Shown here: one piece after another, positions 1 through 9,264 of the stretch
How the letters are laid out: each line of letters starts with the position of its first letter
Position numbering within the stretch: the stretch's first letter is position 1
DNA from: Didymodactylos carnosus
Taxonomy: Eukaryota > Rotifera > Eurotatoria > Philodinida > Philodinidae
Direction of reading: 5' to 3'
Assembly (NCBI GenBank): GCA_905250885.1
Contig: CAJNOQ010002530.1
Coordinates: 1-23,887, forward strand
Length of the DNA: 23,887 nt
Made by a program: the position numbers and the translations under genes
The notes under the pieces: generated by a model
Told to the model about the DNA's origin: nothing
Seen by the model: only the letters and a program-made list of their open reading frames with translations
Database searches by the model: none

Positions 1-141
1 GTAAGCAATCAAAATTACGGATGCGACCACAGTGACGACGAGCTACAAGAACCACAACAATTGCGTAAAAAAACCGTTGCAGTCTTGACAGACTCCATGG
101 GTAAACAAGTAATTCGAATAAATCTAAGGGGCTTTGTATAA
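1..141 (+). pseudogene. C-terminal coding scrap, LINE ORF1/SGNH-like (partial)
   Basis: Frame 1 is open from the window edge to a TAA at 139-141 and encodes 46 residues with coding-like composition: an acidic patch, then RKKTVAVLTDSMGKQV. The VLTDSM segment resembles block I (GDS) of SGNH/GDSL hydrolase folds, which occur in ORF1 proteins of some CR1/L2-type LINEs. The match is short, and Thr replaces the usual Gly before Asp-Ser. The reading frame stops about 10 residues later, well before the other SGNH blocks would be expected, so the piece is truncated or decayed. The 5' part lies outside the window. It could also be an ordinary exon. The SGNH reading is inference. Confidence 0.35.
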
Positions 142-519
142 TGAAAAAAATTAGTTAAAATTGCATAACATACTCTCTTATTAATATCGCATAATCTTAT
201 TTGAGATTAGCATTTGTATTTAACCTGTAGTTAAACTGCATTACCTTAAAATAATCTCTATTCTTTTCAATTTTACTTATTATTTCTAACTTGTCTTGCA
301 CACATGTATTTTAGATTTGATCCCGTTTCACAAAAATTATCATTTCAATTTACAACAAGCAGACGAGTTCTCCTTTCTGCTATTTCTGTACATATTGTTT
401 TTTCATACATAGTGGTTCTTTGTTATTTGATCACGTGTTTCACGTGTTTTATCTTTTAATCAGTATTTAATTTGAAAAATTTTGCGACTTTATCAGAAAT
501 TCATCAATTAATCGACTTC
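142..519. other. AT-rich spacer, no gene seen
   Basis: This is AT-rich sequence between the two decayed coding stretches. A short direct repeat (TCACGTGTTTCACGTGTTT at about 431-449) is the only structure noted. If both stretches belong to one retroelement, this would be an inter-ORF or leader region, but nothing in it shows that. Confidence 0.4.
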
Positions 520-1275
520 ATGTCGTTTGATCCTCAATATCGTCAGCATTATGGTCCCTCTTAGTGTAACAACGGTTAACAATTAATGAATCCATACACA
601 ACAGCTGATCTTTATCGTAACGCTTATCAAGCGTTAAATTCATTTGATCAAACTCATTTATGTTAAGTACCAGCTAATCGTAATTTAAATTATAATTATA
701 TTCCAGTTCCTTCTCGTCAAAATCTGTTATCTGTTAATTCACCGAGTAACTCTCCTATGCATCAACCTCGAGAAGACTCCGATAATGATGATCATACTCA
801 AGATTTTGATAAAGATCCAACAGTTCGGACGGTGGAATATCGTAAGTCAAAATGGGGCAGGTTTCCTAATACTAGCAATGCAAGTAATTACCCACAAAAT
901 TCGATTGGTGTAAACATGTCGAATAGTCAATAAAATAAACGCTCGGACCGCGTTCGTTTCGTTCACCTCAAACGAAATTGTCTTAATAGTCTCAATATAA
1001 CGCTCCACAGTATCAGATAATTTCAACAGAAGCTCAGAGATATGTTCAACCTCGTTATGCGTTGTCCCCGTTTGTTATTCAATTTGCAACTAAACAAATT
1101 AGGGATCAACAGGCGGCAGGGGAGTTAACGAATCATACGAAAGTCACAATTTTGCTATGGATGGATATTACTGGCTTTCGGACATCAAGCAAAATGTCAG
1201 AAAAACGAATATGATATTTTGACTTACGTTAAAAATAACGAGTCATTTAGTTGTTTATATGACGAGAACAAATGA
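520..1275 (+). pseudogene. Degenerate ORF1-like retroelement protein
   Basis: One frame starts at ATG 520 (MSFDPQYRQHYGPS) and continues to TAA 931-933, interrupted by stops near 562, 577 and 658. Between stops it is clearly coding-like, rich in Asn, Ser, Pro and Gln, with an acidic run (DSDNDDHTQDFDKD). A second stretch at about 950-1275 encodes a more ordered domain (ISTEAQRYVQPRYALSPFVI, then DQQAAGELTNHTK). A frameshift near 1210 leads into EYDILTYVKNNESFSCLYD. A disordered N-terminus followed by a compact C-terminal domain suits a LINE ORF1 RNA-binding protein. I recall similar proteins in rotifer genomes but cannot name the family. At least three stops and one frameshift make it a pseudogene. 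It is on the opposite strand from the RT fragment at 3023-4277, so the two are not one insertion unless DNA has been inverted. Confidence 0.5.
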
Positions 1276-1582
1276 CCAAATCATATTGTTTCAAATTTTT
1301 TGTGAGATTTCTCTCCTACTTTCAAACAAATTTTAAGAAGTATTCTATTTAATTAAATGCCTCGTATCAAATTTCATGAGTACTTCTGAACTTAAAAAGT
1401 CCGAGCATTATTTAATATTTAAAAACGAATATTTCTCATGGCTCTAAAGTTATTGACTGCTAAAATACACAGAGAATGCAAGACAATATAGACAAAAATC
1501 GGATGTTAAAATCAAATTATAAAATTTTTGACGTCAGTATATTCATTTAATTTCATGCGCAGAACTATATTTTCTTGTTATT
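1276..1582. other. AT-rich spacer, no feature seen
   Basis: Stops are frequent in all frames, and I found no repeat or RNA structure here. Confidence 0.4.
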
Positions 1583-1920
1583 CCCCAAGCACGAAAAAAA
1601 ATCATGAAGCGGGCGCTGCATCTAGATTAAAAGGTACATTTATCTAGCTTCAGCTAGCTGCACAGAAATACATGAAAATTTTATCTAGCTTCAGCTAGAT
1701 TGAAGCTAGTTTCAATTGGGTACAACTAGTTGCTATCGATTAATCGGGCAATTCATTGCTCGATTAATTGGCCCATGCAGTGGCCGTTTCAGCTAGTACA
1801 CAATTTCAACCATCATGCAGCTAGATAAATGTACCTTTTAATCTAGTTAATCTAGCTGTAAGTGGGCGCTGCAGCTACTTCTGCAGCTAGATTTTCTCGC
1901 TTACTTAGTTTTGCTTGGGG
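1583..1920. mobile_element. Palindromic MITE-like element (CTAG/GGTACATTTA family)
   Basis: The ends form an inverted repeat: CCCCAAGCA at 1583-1591 and TGCTTGGGG at 1912-1920. Inside this, GGGCGCTGCA and a longer match (CTAGATTAAAAGGTACATTT on the left, its complement at about 1826-1845) are also inverted. The interior is full of CTAGCTTCAGCTAG-type palindromes. No coding capacity is seen; the small ORF crossing the right end is incidental. No clear target-site duplication could be set. The right end of the element at 9367-9730 shares AAAAGGTACATTTA and TTGCTTGGG, so both belong to one dispersed family. A non-autonomous DNA transposon is the best explanation. Confidence 0.6.
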
Positions 1921-3022
1921 ATCTATCCATAGTGGAAAGAGTGCCAATTTTATAATAAACATAAATATAAATAGTACCCTTTTTATTAAATACAGTAAAA
2001 GACATCACGCAGGAGTATGGTTTTACCGATTATTAATTTTATCGATAAATCAATTCGAATTCTTATTTTTTCAAAATATTCTTTATTTATGATTCTTTAT
2101 TGATAAAGAGAAAAATAAATCAATAAAGAAGTGTTATGCTGTTTTCGTATAAAACATGTTCTGTAATCAGCCGTTCTTCTCCACTTTACTATATGGATGG
2201 TTTTAAATCAAAGGATGATTTGTGAACTTTATTGAATATGTAATGATATTGCATCAGAACTTAAATCTCATTTATATATGTCTTAGAGATACAACAAGAA
2301 TTCTATACTTTTAGGTAAGAAAAACGTCGCGATTTCAAAAATAACTACTATAATAACATCCTACGGGATAAAATTCCTCAGTAAAGTTCGAGTAAAGTTT
2401 GAGTGATATGCCCATGTAGCCTTACAATCCATTTGGTTTTTGTGTGTAAAATGCCGTATAGTATACTATCAGATTATGAAAATCCAAAAACCCTGCTTAA
2501 CTTGAGCTTTTAGTTCTGTAAAAATCATTAAGATCTATAGGAGTTTCTCGTTTGTTGCGGAGTAAATTTGTTTCTCTAAAATATGAACCGATCTCTTTTG
2601 TACTACAGTTTTCAAAGTCATTTTGTTCTATCAGACACTAGTTGGGGACTTTACAAAATACACATATATTTTATAATTATACATTATGATCATTAATACT
2701 ACGTTTTTCCTCCCAAATTTCCCCAGCAAAGAAAATAATTCCAAACAAAAATATGTTTTCAGAGAAAAACGTTATTTTTAGACAAGATATAAGAAAAAAT
2801 TACATGAGACAACACTCTACCCTTCAAGAAACATAACTACGCAAAAGTAAAAGCTAGTTCGCTGAGAAAAGACTCGGGCCATATTACAAAATTGCTTAAG
2901 TTGCTTACTTAAATCTGTGCTTAAGTTTAAACTTCAAAAGACATACGTAAGTATGTCAACTTAGAACGTGTCAGAAAGGAAATCTGAGTCAGTATTACTC
3001 TAAATTCAATTTCTACATCAGA
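1921..3022. other. AT-rich region without genes
   Basis: No coding stretch of any quality is seen on either strand. The part next to 3023 may contain the 3' end of the LINE copy on the minus strand, but I see no poly-A or short tandem tail that would fix its end. A small imperfect repeat of CTTAAGTTGCTTACTTAA type occurs near 2895. Confidence 0.4.
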
Positions 3023-4277
3023 TCAAGTTCGGTATTTTAGAATAACTCTGTAAATATCTTGCATCTGCTCAAATGAATAGTTGAGGTCTGAAAAACCACG
3101 AAGAATAAAATCAACACTCTCAAATTTGTTAACAGTTACTTTTAGCATTTTTCTACTCATCTTTATCCTTGCGTGCGCATAATTTGGACAGTGTAGAAAG
3201 AAATGGGCAACAGTTTCATCCTCGCCACATGAACACGATAGACTAGTGTAGGTGTGAACAGATCGAACTTTAGTTGTGAAAAATCAATTCACATTCGACG
3301 AAAGTTAATCTCATTAGTTCTGTCGATACTATGTGGAATTCGGTAAGTACTTGGTAAATATTTATTTTGTTTCCAGTGAAGAAGACGTATTTTGAACTGA
3401 CTATATAGACCAATCGTTCGCAGTTCAAGCGGAATTTCACTCCCTAGTTTGTACGTTGTTCGTACGAATGATTTCTCAAAAACTTGTAAACGCTTTATGA
3501 GTGTCGGCAGCTTACGTTGAGTACGACTACGTAAATTGTGAAAATGAGTAGTGGTATCAGTAGATACCAACTCAATTAATCCAGTCGGGGCTTTTCGATG
3601 CATAATTTTGTGGAATAAAGACAGACGTTGATTGATGAATGTCTCCTCTATCGGTAACCAACCAAGATCCTCAAGTACCCTCTTCGTCGAGGAAAGTCTC
3701 ATACCACCAGTCACTGCAAGTGATCCATGATACTGTAGAGATGCAAATCGATTCAAATTTGTTCTAGTTGTGCCAGAATATAAAACACTATCATAGTTCA
3801 TTACAGTAAATGCATATGAGTGATAGGCTAACAAAAGTGCACGTCTTGCCATACAGCGAGATGATAATTTTAATGATCCAATCATCGTGGAATATTTTGA
3901 ATAAAAGTTATCTACATGTGGAGTCCAATCCAAATTTGGAGTTAATACTAGCCCGAAATGAGTATATTTATCAACATATCTCAACGTTGTATCGCCAAGA
4001 ATAAGTGCTGGCAGACAGGCTCTAGCTTTATGTGTGAGGAAAAGCGAGTAACATTTATGTTCAGCAACCAGTCCTCTGACCGTGGATGAACTCGCTCCAA
4101 GTCTTTGTTTATATTCGTCACATCTTGATTCGTCTTAACTACCGTATAGAGAGAGCCATCATCAGCAAACAATCTGCACGTGCAGACCATTGACTGTGGA
4201 AGATCATCGATGGACAACAAAAAGAGAAGTGGCCCTAGAACCGAATCTTGTGGTATACCATAACCGATTTGAGATTT
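3023..4277 (-). pseudogene. 5'-truncated LINE (non-LTR) reverse transcriptase, frameshifted
   Basis: Read on the minus strand, the copy opens inside the RT domain with GIPQDSVLGPLLFLL (RT block B; the usual form has QGS) and then CRLFADDGSLY, the catalytic [Y/F]xDD box with both aspartates present. The thumb and C-terminal region follow (THFGLVLTPNLDW, RLSLFHKIMHRKAP). The end has CSCGEDETVAHFFLHCP, a CCHC motif typical of jockey/CR1-like LINE C-termini, and a TGA at 3023-3025. Frames change near 4040 and again near 3285-3270, so there are two frameshifts. The endonuclease and the N-terminal RT half are absent: homology stops abruptly near 4277, about 80 bp before the transposon nest at 4360. 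5' truncation is the normal outcome of target-primed reverse transcription, and the frameshifts indicate a dead copy. The clade cannot be settled without alignment. Confidence 0.85.
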
Positions 4278-4553
4278 CCTCTAGATAGATGCGCTTTTAT
4301 ATGCTCTTAGATATCCTCAGATATCTTTAAATTTCTTGTTTTTCTAATCGTATATCTTTCACTACGATTACACTACGCAAATAATCACGATTATCTTTAA
4401 TCAAGATTAAAAGATAATCGCGATTAAACATTTTCTTGTGTAACCGCAATGTTTTTTGGATCATGATTAACGATATTTAATCACGATGAATAGAATTGTA
4501 TGTAACCGCACTAATCACGATTAAAAAGATAATCGTGACTTAACTCGTACCTA

Positions 4554-4829
4554 TTACGATAAATACTCAGTATGCAGGAGAGAACTCATTTTTGTGTTGG
4601 TAAGGTTACAATGAATACAGTAACACTTTTTAATCCGATCAATAGATTGTTGACACCGGCTGCTAATAAAACCCTCCTGTATCCTTTTCCCGACGTCACG
4701 ATTCCGAAGACTAGCCATTTCATTCGATATCTTTTCATCTTTTAACAAGTTTAGCAGCAAGTTTGTTTCTTTCGAAGACCACCACGATCTTTTCACCTTC
4801 GTTCTATTCTTGTAACTCTGCGTAGTCAT
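4554..4829 (-). CDS. Myb/SANT-like DNA-binding protein of a DNA transposon
   Basis: This 91-aa ORF starts MTTQSYKNR. Residues about 14-71 fit a Myb/SANT-like (trihelix) fold: a Trp pair followed by a helix (RSWWSSKETNLLLNLL), a middle helix (NRDVGKRIQEGF), then the recognition region SSRCQQSIDRIKKCY with its basic helix. In PIF/Harbinger elements a second gene of this type binds the transposon ends and works with the transposase. It lies wholly between the inverted repeats of the 4360-5348 element, which supports that role. The C-terminal 20 residues look unstructured, so the real protein may be longer through splicing or may be truncated. The palindromes around AATCACGATTA are candidate binding sites; this is inference. 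Confidence 0.6.
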   Translation of the reverse strand: MTTQSYKNRTKVKRSWWSSKETNLLLNLLKDEKISNEMASLRNRDVGKRIQEGFISSRCQQSIDRIKKCYCIHCNLTNTKMSSLLHTEYLS

Positions 4830-5050
4830 TTTTAAAAAGAAAAATTATTATTAAAAAAGTTATTGTTAAAAAAATAATTATTACTTAGCAGTTGAGCAGT
4901 CATATGGAAGCGCCGCTGCCAGGATCCTTTTTCCGATAGAGGCGGTTAAAGTTACTCACGATTAAAGATAATCATCTTCCGAACGTGATTATCTTTACTC
5001 ATGATTTTCCAATAATCGTGAGTAAAGTAGCGGCTACACTACTAGTGTAA

Positions 5051-5284
5051 CACTAGAATGCCTGGAAATTTTCATGACCTAGAACGCCCAAAGCGATCAT
5101 ATTACCGTGCTAAACATCAAAGATGAATCTTAAAAATGAATATACAATCTTGTAGAGAATTAAATTGTCTATCGTTTGGTATAGTAAGGAATTTTTTTCT
5201 GAAACGATAGTATTGTACGCAATTTGTTTTATAAGGGATAAAGATCAAAAAACGATCAAAATGACCGCTACGGGCGTTCTAGTG
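5051..5284. mobile_element. Nested 234-bp element with CACTAGAAYGCC ends
   Basis: The left end CACTAGAATGCC and right end GGGCGTTCTAGTG are inverted copies with small differences. The interior has no coding capacity and is unrelated to the host element. Aligning the flanks with the sister copy (5368-5564, reverse strand) gives the empty site ACTAGTTTAATCACG. TTA follows the right end at 5285-5287, and a corrupted GTAA stands at the left. The insert therefore sits in a TTA target inside the older element. Confidence 0.6.
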
Positions 5285-5367
5285 TTAATCACGATGAGTA
5301 ATCACAATTAAAGATAATCGTGATTATTTGCGTAGTGTAACCGTAGTGATATATAGATGATAACTTA

Positions 5368-5564
5368 CACTAGGGTTACACCACGCAAATAATCACGAGT
5401 ATCTTTAATCGTGATTACTAATCGTGATTAAACTAGTAGTGTAACCGCTACTTTACTCACGATTATTTTGAAAATCATGAGTAAAGATAAACATGTTCAG
5501 AAGATGATTAACTTTAATCGCTATTAAAGTTAATCGTGATTATTTGCGTAGTGTAACCCTAGTG
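5368..5564. mobile_element. 197-bp MITE with perfect TTA target-site duplication
   Basis: The ends CACTAGGGTTACACCACGC and GCGTAGTGTAACCCTAGTG are inverted repeats. They are flanked by TTA at 5365-5367 and TTA at 5565-5567. The interior matches the reverse complement of the 4935-5348 part of the neighbouring element, including GAGTAAAGTAGCGG, but lacks the gene. It is therefore an internal-deletion derivative of that element. Only 19 bp separate it from the larger copy. Confidence 0.85.
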
Positions 5565-5567
5565 TTA

Positions 5568-6466
5568 CTGTCGTACACAGACACGCAAGAGAATGAACCT
5601 TTTTCGTTCCGTTTCTTTTTGTGTTGTGTCAGAAATGAAAGAGAAATGTGAGGCACGTGCAGGATAGAAAAGCAGAGAAATGTCTTATTTGATATGACTC
5701 TAGGCATCAGATCCGTAACGTTTGACGAGGAGACTATTCTAATACATCATAACTTCTTTCTGTTTGCTGTATGATGTAAAGACATTTCTTCATCGCGTTA
5801 AAGAAAAGAGAATCAAAATAGGAAAGTAAACAGAACCGTGAATTTTTCATTGTCTTGCATGTTCGTATAGTTATGTATTTATTAATTTTATGTTTCTCAA
5901 CTCTTTTTACTATTTGTTTTTGAGCAGCTCTTTTTTTTATCATCAGTTGAAAATGATTAAAAAACGTGAGCGAGGTTCGAACGAGATGAGAGGGAGACTG
6001 GAAAAAATTGTATGCTCTCCTCAACCTTGAGGTGATATATAACTGATATCGCAGTTAAATCGGTTTAGTTTTAGTCATGTAGCCAACTCATGTTGTAATA
6101 CCTTAAACATAAAATTGACAAATATAAAGCCTACATCTTTACTAAACTAAAAAAATCATTATCTGCAGTTGAGTTTTTACTTTTGATAGGAAGATTTCAG
6201 TAGAAATGAAGAATATATTACACATTCGAGTAAATTGCAGTTTCAGGCTACGCTGATCCATACTTTCTATCGAATTAAAGGTGTAAACTTTACTTTTGTT
6301 TTAGGTCAACAAAAGATATTCTTGTTTTGACTAAAGAGATCTGTAGAATAAAGATAGATCGGTTCACCTAGATATGATGCAGTCAAGGAGAGAAATATAT
6401 GAATGTGCTCAGATGCTACAAAAAGCTAGGACATGCAGATCATATATTTTCAAACATACGTTTGGA
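5568..6466. other. AT-rich region without a supported gene
   Basis: A 96-codon minus-strand frame at 5734-6024 exists, but its composition (Lys, Phe, Tyr, Ile rich) mirrors AT content and it shows no domain. I see no RNA gene or repeat here. Confidence 0.35.
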
Positions 6467-6593
6467 ATCTCTAAAACTCAGCGTTTTCGATACAGCTTTG
6501 GCAAGGTGGAGGAAGTTTTGTGATGCAACTCTAAAAATTTAGCTGCCAACTAGAAATAAAAAAAAGGCTTTTAACTTTACGGAGCAATTTTTC
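6467..6593. repeat. 127-bp direct repeat, copy 1
   Basis: The stretch from ATCTCTAAAACTCAGCG to GGAGCAATTTTTC appears to recur base for base at 7254-7380, an offset of 787. After copy 1 the sequence runs on as CTTTTAGTACGAG. After copy 2 it changes abruptly to poly-T/GGTTTTTT and a palindromic element. Copy 2 begins directly after a single N. Confidence 0.9.
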
Positions 6594-7062
6594 TTTTAGT
6601 ACGAGAAAATCTTTTAAAATGAACGGAGTAATTTTTTTCAAACAAGGTGGGGGAATTTCTCCATCTAATCGAAAACTCTGCTAAAACTCATACTGCATCC
6701 GTCTCTCTACTGAAAATGTATACAAGGAGAGTTGAAAACAGCAGATTTCCGAAAACTCTCTCTGAATACTGAGTATGTACTCTCTATGTATTATTCTCTG
6801 TAGTGGTCATACCCAGAAAAGAAAAGAAAATGACGCTTCGGCTTTTGTCTTCGTTCTTTTATATCGAACGCGTGGAAATGCCCGCGCAAGCATATCTTAC
6901 GGGAGAACGGATATTTGCTTACTGTTTGACGCCTATAATGGTGATACGATACATATCTTTAAATTATGTTTTTAAAAATACGACTCTTAGTATATAACTT
7001 TTTATATAATGTTCTATTTAGATAAGGTTCATATTTTGTTAATGTGAAGTAGAGGGATTTTT
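6594..7062. other. Spacer between the two repeat copies, no gene seen
   Basis: Two overlapping short plus-strand frames at 6775-6997 lie here. They overlap in different phases and show no recognisable domain, so neither is called. Confidence 0.35.
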
Positions 7063-7246
7063 ACTTGCGCTTTTTCCAGTTTATAACAGCTTTTCTGGCT
7101 TTCTCAAAATCGAATGCAGACAAATAAGTAATTTACTGTGTAAGTATTCAAGTAACTTGCGCTTTTTCCAGTTTATAACAGCTTTTCTGGCTTTCTCAAA
7201 ATCGAATGCAGACAAATAAGTAATTTACTGTGTAAGTATTCAAGCA
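7063..7246. repeat. 92-bp perfect-looking tandem duplication
   Basis: The unit beginning ACTTGCGCTTTTTCCAG occupies 7063-7154 and is repeated head to tail at 7155-7246. I noted one difference at the unit end (CAAGTA versus CAAGCA). A third copy seems to start (ACTT at 7247) and is cut short by the N at 7253. This may be a true tandem repeat or an assembly artefact. Confidence 0.9.
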
Positions 7247-7252
7247 ACTTTT

Positions 7253-7253
7253 N
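7253..7253. other. Ambiguous base marking a probable contig join
   Basis: The only N in the window sits exactly between the truncated third copy of the 92-bp unit and the second copy of the 127-bp repeat. Repeats abutting both sides of a lone N are typical of a scaffold join placed through repeated sequence. Confidence 0.7.
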
Positions 7254-7380
7254 ATCTCTAAAACTCAGCGTTTTCGATACAGCTTTGGCAAGGTGGAGGA
7301 AGTTTTGTGATGCAACTCTAAAAATTTAGCTGCCAACTAGAAATAAAAAAAAGGCTTTTAACTTTACGGAGCAATTTTTC
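7254..7380. repeat. 127-bp direct repeat, copy 2
   Basis: This is the second copy of 6467-6593, in the same orientation and without visible differences. Its lack of divergence in otherwise decayed sequence suggests either a very recent duplication or one locus assembled twice. Confidence 0.9.
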
Positions 7381-7389
7381 GGTTTTTTC

Positions 7390-7618
7390 GGTTTTTTTGG
7401 TTATCATCTAGGTTAATCGCCCACTTAACCTATCGATCGAACTAGCTCTATCCGACCTGGCTCCAATCGGGCAATTAACCGACCGGTTCAGCTAGTTCGA
7501 GAGATGAAATACATTAGATACAGGGAGGTTGTCAAGTAGGTTAATCTACAGATAAACCGGACGGTTGGAGCGTCCGGTTCGTGCGGTTAACCGGGTACTC
7601 TAACCTAGGTTAAAAAAT
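7390..7618. mobile_element. GTTAAC-rich palindromic MITE
   Basis: The right end reads GGTTAACCGGGTACTCTAAC then CTAGGTTAAAAAAT. The left end (TTTTTTTGGTT, CTAGGTTAATCGCC, CTTAACC) is an imperfect inverted copy. The interior has more GGTTAA/CCGGTT palindromes such as AACCGACCGGTT. The start of the element at 9367 matches this element's right end in inverted form (CTAGGTTAGAGCACCCGGTT), so both belong to one family. It has no coding capacity. No target-site duplication was identified. Confidence 0.6.
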
Positions 7619-8297
7619 AGGAAAAAAGAATACGTGCCTAACGAGAATTGTAAGATGTAGACGTCTTTGCTTTCTATACATGGGTAACGTTTGGTTACGG
7701 ACGAGACAAAATGAGTATTGCTATTCTCTTTCTTACACTACTTTCACATTCATCAAAGCATGTAAGCGAAAGTTTTATTTCGTGTGCTTTAAAAATGTGT
7801 TGATACATTTCACGGAATATGTGAAAGGATTAGTCGTGATTTTCGTAGGAAAAGGTAATAAGAAAGATAGACACTATACTCCATACTTGAGTTTGTGGCG
7901 TCTTTTTTACATGTCCTTTTCACACTTTCACGACTTTTTTAAAAGGATTAACGCATAGAGAGACCGAAAAAAAACAGATATATGACATGAATGATGGTGA
8001 AAGATTCGTTATTCATTCTCCTTTCGTCCAAATGAAACACTAGTATATATGGATAACGTCACAGAAAAGGAAATCATTTTGTTTGATGTTATAGAAAGAG
8101 AATGGAATACTGTGAAGTTAGCCATTCATTTCATCTCTACAGTTAACCTACCGGCCAAGTTAGTTCCACTTAGTTCGTGATTGGAAAGGACATGAAGAAG
8201 ATTATTGTTTATTCCAGTGGTGTAAACGAACTAGTTTGGGACGTTTGAGCTGAGTTTTGCAACAGACTAATAATTAGGAAATTTTGTAAAAATGCTT
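7619..8297. other. Spacer without a supported gene
   Basis: A 92-codon plus-strand frame at 7680-7958 has no domain and a Phe/Lys/Tyr-rich composition expected by chance. It is not called as a gene. Confidence 0.35.
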
Positions 8298-8341
8298 CGT
8301 TACGAATCGTAACGAGGTTCATCGTAATTTACGATGAACCT
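8298..8341. repeat. Two adjacent hairpins
   Basis: CGTTACGAATCGTAACG (8298-8314) is directly followed by a 27-bp palindrome (8315-8341) made of AGGTTCATCGTA, TTT and its inverse. The second has 12-bp arms around a 3-nt centre. They could be element ends, a cruciform site or a small structured RNA. No further evidence separates these. Confidence 0.65.
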
Positions 8342-8596
8342 TTGCACTATTCATTCTGACAGAAAAGAAATCCCACAGTTTTCAATATTACGCACTAGGA
8401 AACGTTACTACATTGGGATTCTATTTCTCTTTACACTGAAGAAGTCTGCCTTGATTATGAGACAAAACGGCTGTTTCTGAAAAGAAAATTCATTTAGTTT
8501 TAGGAATCGAGCATGTAGCAGAGTGTTAAAAGCGTAACTCTAAAACTGCAAAGACACTTGAACAAACTTACAAATCAATTTTACTACGAATAGAAA
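8342..8596. other. Spacer, nothing recognised
   Basis: The sequence between the hairpin pairs shows no coding frame, RNA gene or repeat that I can support. Confidence 0.35.
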
Positions 8597-8662
8597 GAAA
8601 GCAGAAAAGTACAACCCTTTTGTAGATTCGAACCTGCCAGAAGGTCATACTTTTCTGCTTTC
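8597..8662. repeat. 15-bp perfect stem, 36-nt loop
   Basis: GAAAGCAGAAAAGTA at 8597-8611 is exactly inverted at 8648-8662. The loop contains, on the minus strand, GGTTCGAATC, which resembles a tRNA B box, but no tRNA fold can be built around it. Confidence 0.6.
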
Positions 8663-8685
8663 TCGTATTTTCTTCTAGAAGGAAA

Positions 8686-9189
8686 CATTTTTGAGAGTTA
8701 AATCTGCAACATAAAATGTAGCAAATTTAAATTCTATGTGCTGGGACCAGATTTTCAGAAATCGTTCTTCAGTGTAAGAAACAGTAAATATCATTTTTCA
8801 CCCTGAATATCGATTTGCACAAAGTTGGATACCACAGATGAAATTTGGAAAATTAAATTTACCATATTTTCGTCTCTAAACTCAACTTTGAAAAAGTTTT
8901 CCTTTCACGGGGAAAACTTGGAAATTAGGCAAAAAGATGATATTTTTGATTTTTCACCATGAAAAAAAAGTTTTCCAAAGTTGAGTTTTGAGACAAAAAA
9001 TATGGCAAATTTAAATTCCTAAATTTTATCTGCTGAGCTCAACTTTGTACAAATCGATCTTCATGGTTGAAAACGATATTTACTGTTTTATACCAGAAAG
9101 AACGATTTCTGAGAATCTGGTCCGAACACATAGAATTTAGAAAATTAAATTCACTACATTTTATGTTGCATATTTAACTCTCAAAAATG
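8686..9189. repeat. ~500-bp foldback element with ~210-bp arms
   Basis: The left arm, about 8686-8892, starts CATTTTTGAGAGTTA. It is the imperfect reverse complement of the right arm, about 8975-9189, which ends TAACTCTCAAAAATG. The arms pair along nearly their whole length with scattered mismatches and small indels (for example CTATGTG/CACATAG and CAAATTTAAATTC/GAAAATTAAATTC). About 82 nt separate them, with a small inner hairpin GTTTTCC..GGAAAAC. No ORF is present. It is either a foldback/MITE-type transposon or, if transcribed, a long-hairpin small-RNA source. Confidence 0.8.
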
Positions 9190-9264
9190 CTTTTTTCAAA
9201 GGGAAAACGCAAATCTCTAAAATATGTTCTGAATGATTTGATCACTCATCAACTACTACATGTA

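Larger units (their letters stand above)
4360..5348. mobile_element. ~1-kb DNA transposon with CACTAC-type TIRs and a Myb/SANT gene
   Basis: The ends are near-perfect inverted repeats of about 42 bp. The left reads CACTACGATTACACTACGC and the right is its complement with one difference in this segment; both continue through AAATAATCACGATTATCTTT. The interior carries more AATCACGATTA palindromes, one small gene on the minus strand (4554-4829) and a younger nested element (5051-5284). No transposase is present. The flanks (TTT and ATA) show no duplication, whereas the sister element at 5368-5564 has a perfect TTA. A 3-bp TTA duplication plus a Myb/SANT protein suggests PIF/Harbinger. The CACTA start could instead suggest the CACTA superfamily, which also makes short duplications. 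The element is non-autonomous or semi-autonomous as found. Confidence 0.75.

Noticed and set aside
5734..6024. 96-codon minus-strand frame
   Set aside because: Lys/Phe/Tyr-rich with no motif; expected by chance in AT-rich DNA of this length.
7680..7958. 92-codon plus-strand frame between palindromic elements
   Set aside because: No recognisable domain and noise-like composition.
8611..8648. tRNA-like B box on the minus strand (GGTTCGAATC)
   Set aside because: Flanking bases do not form a T stem, and no D or anticodon arm can be placed.
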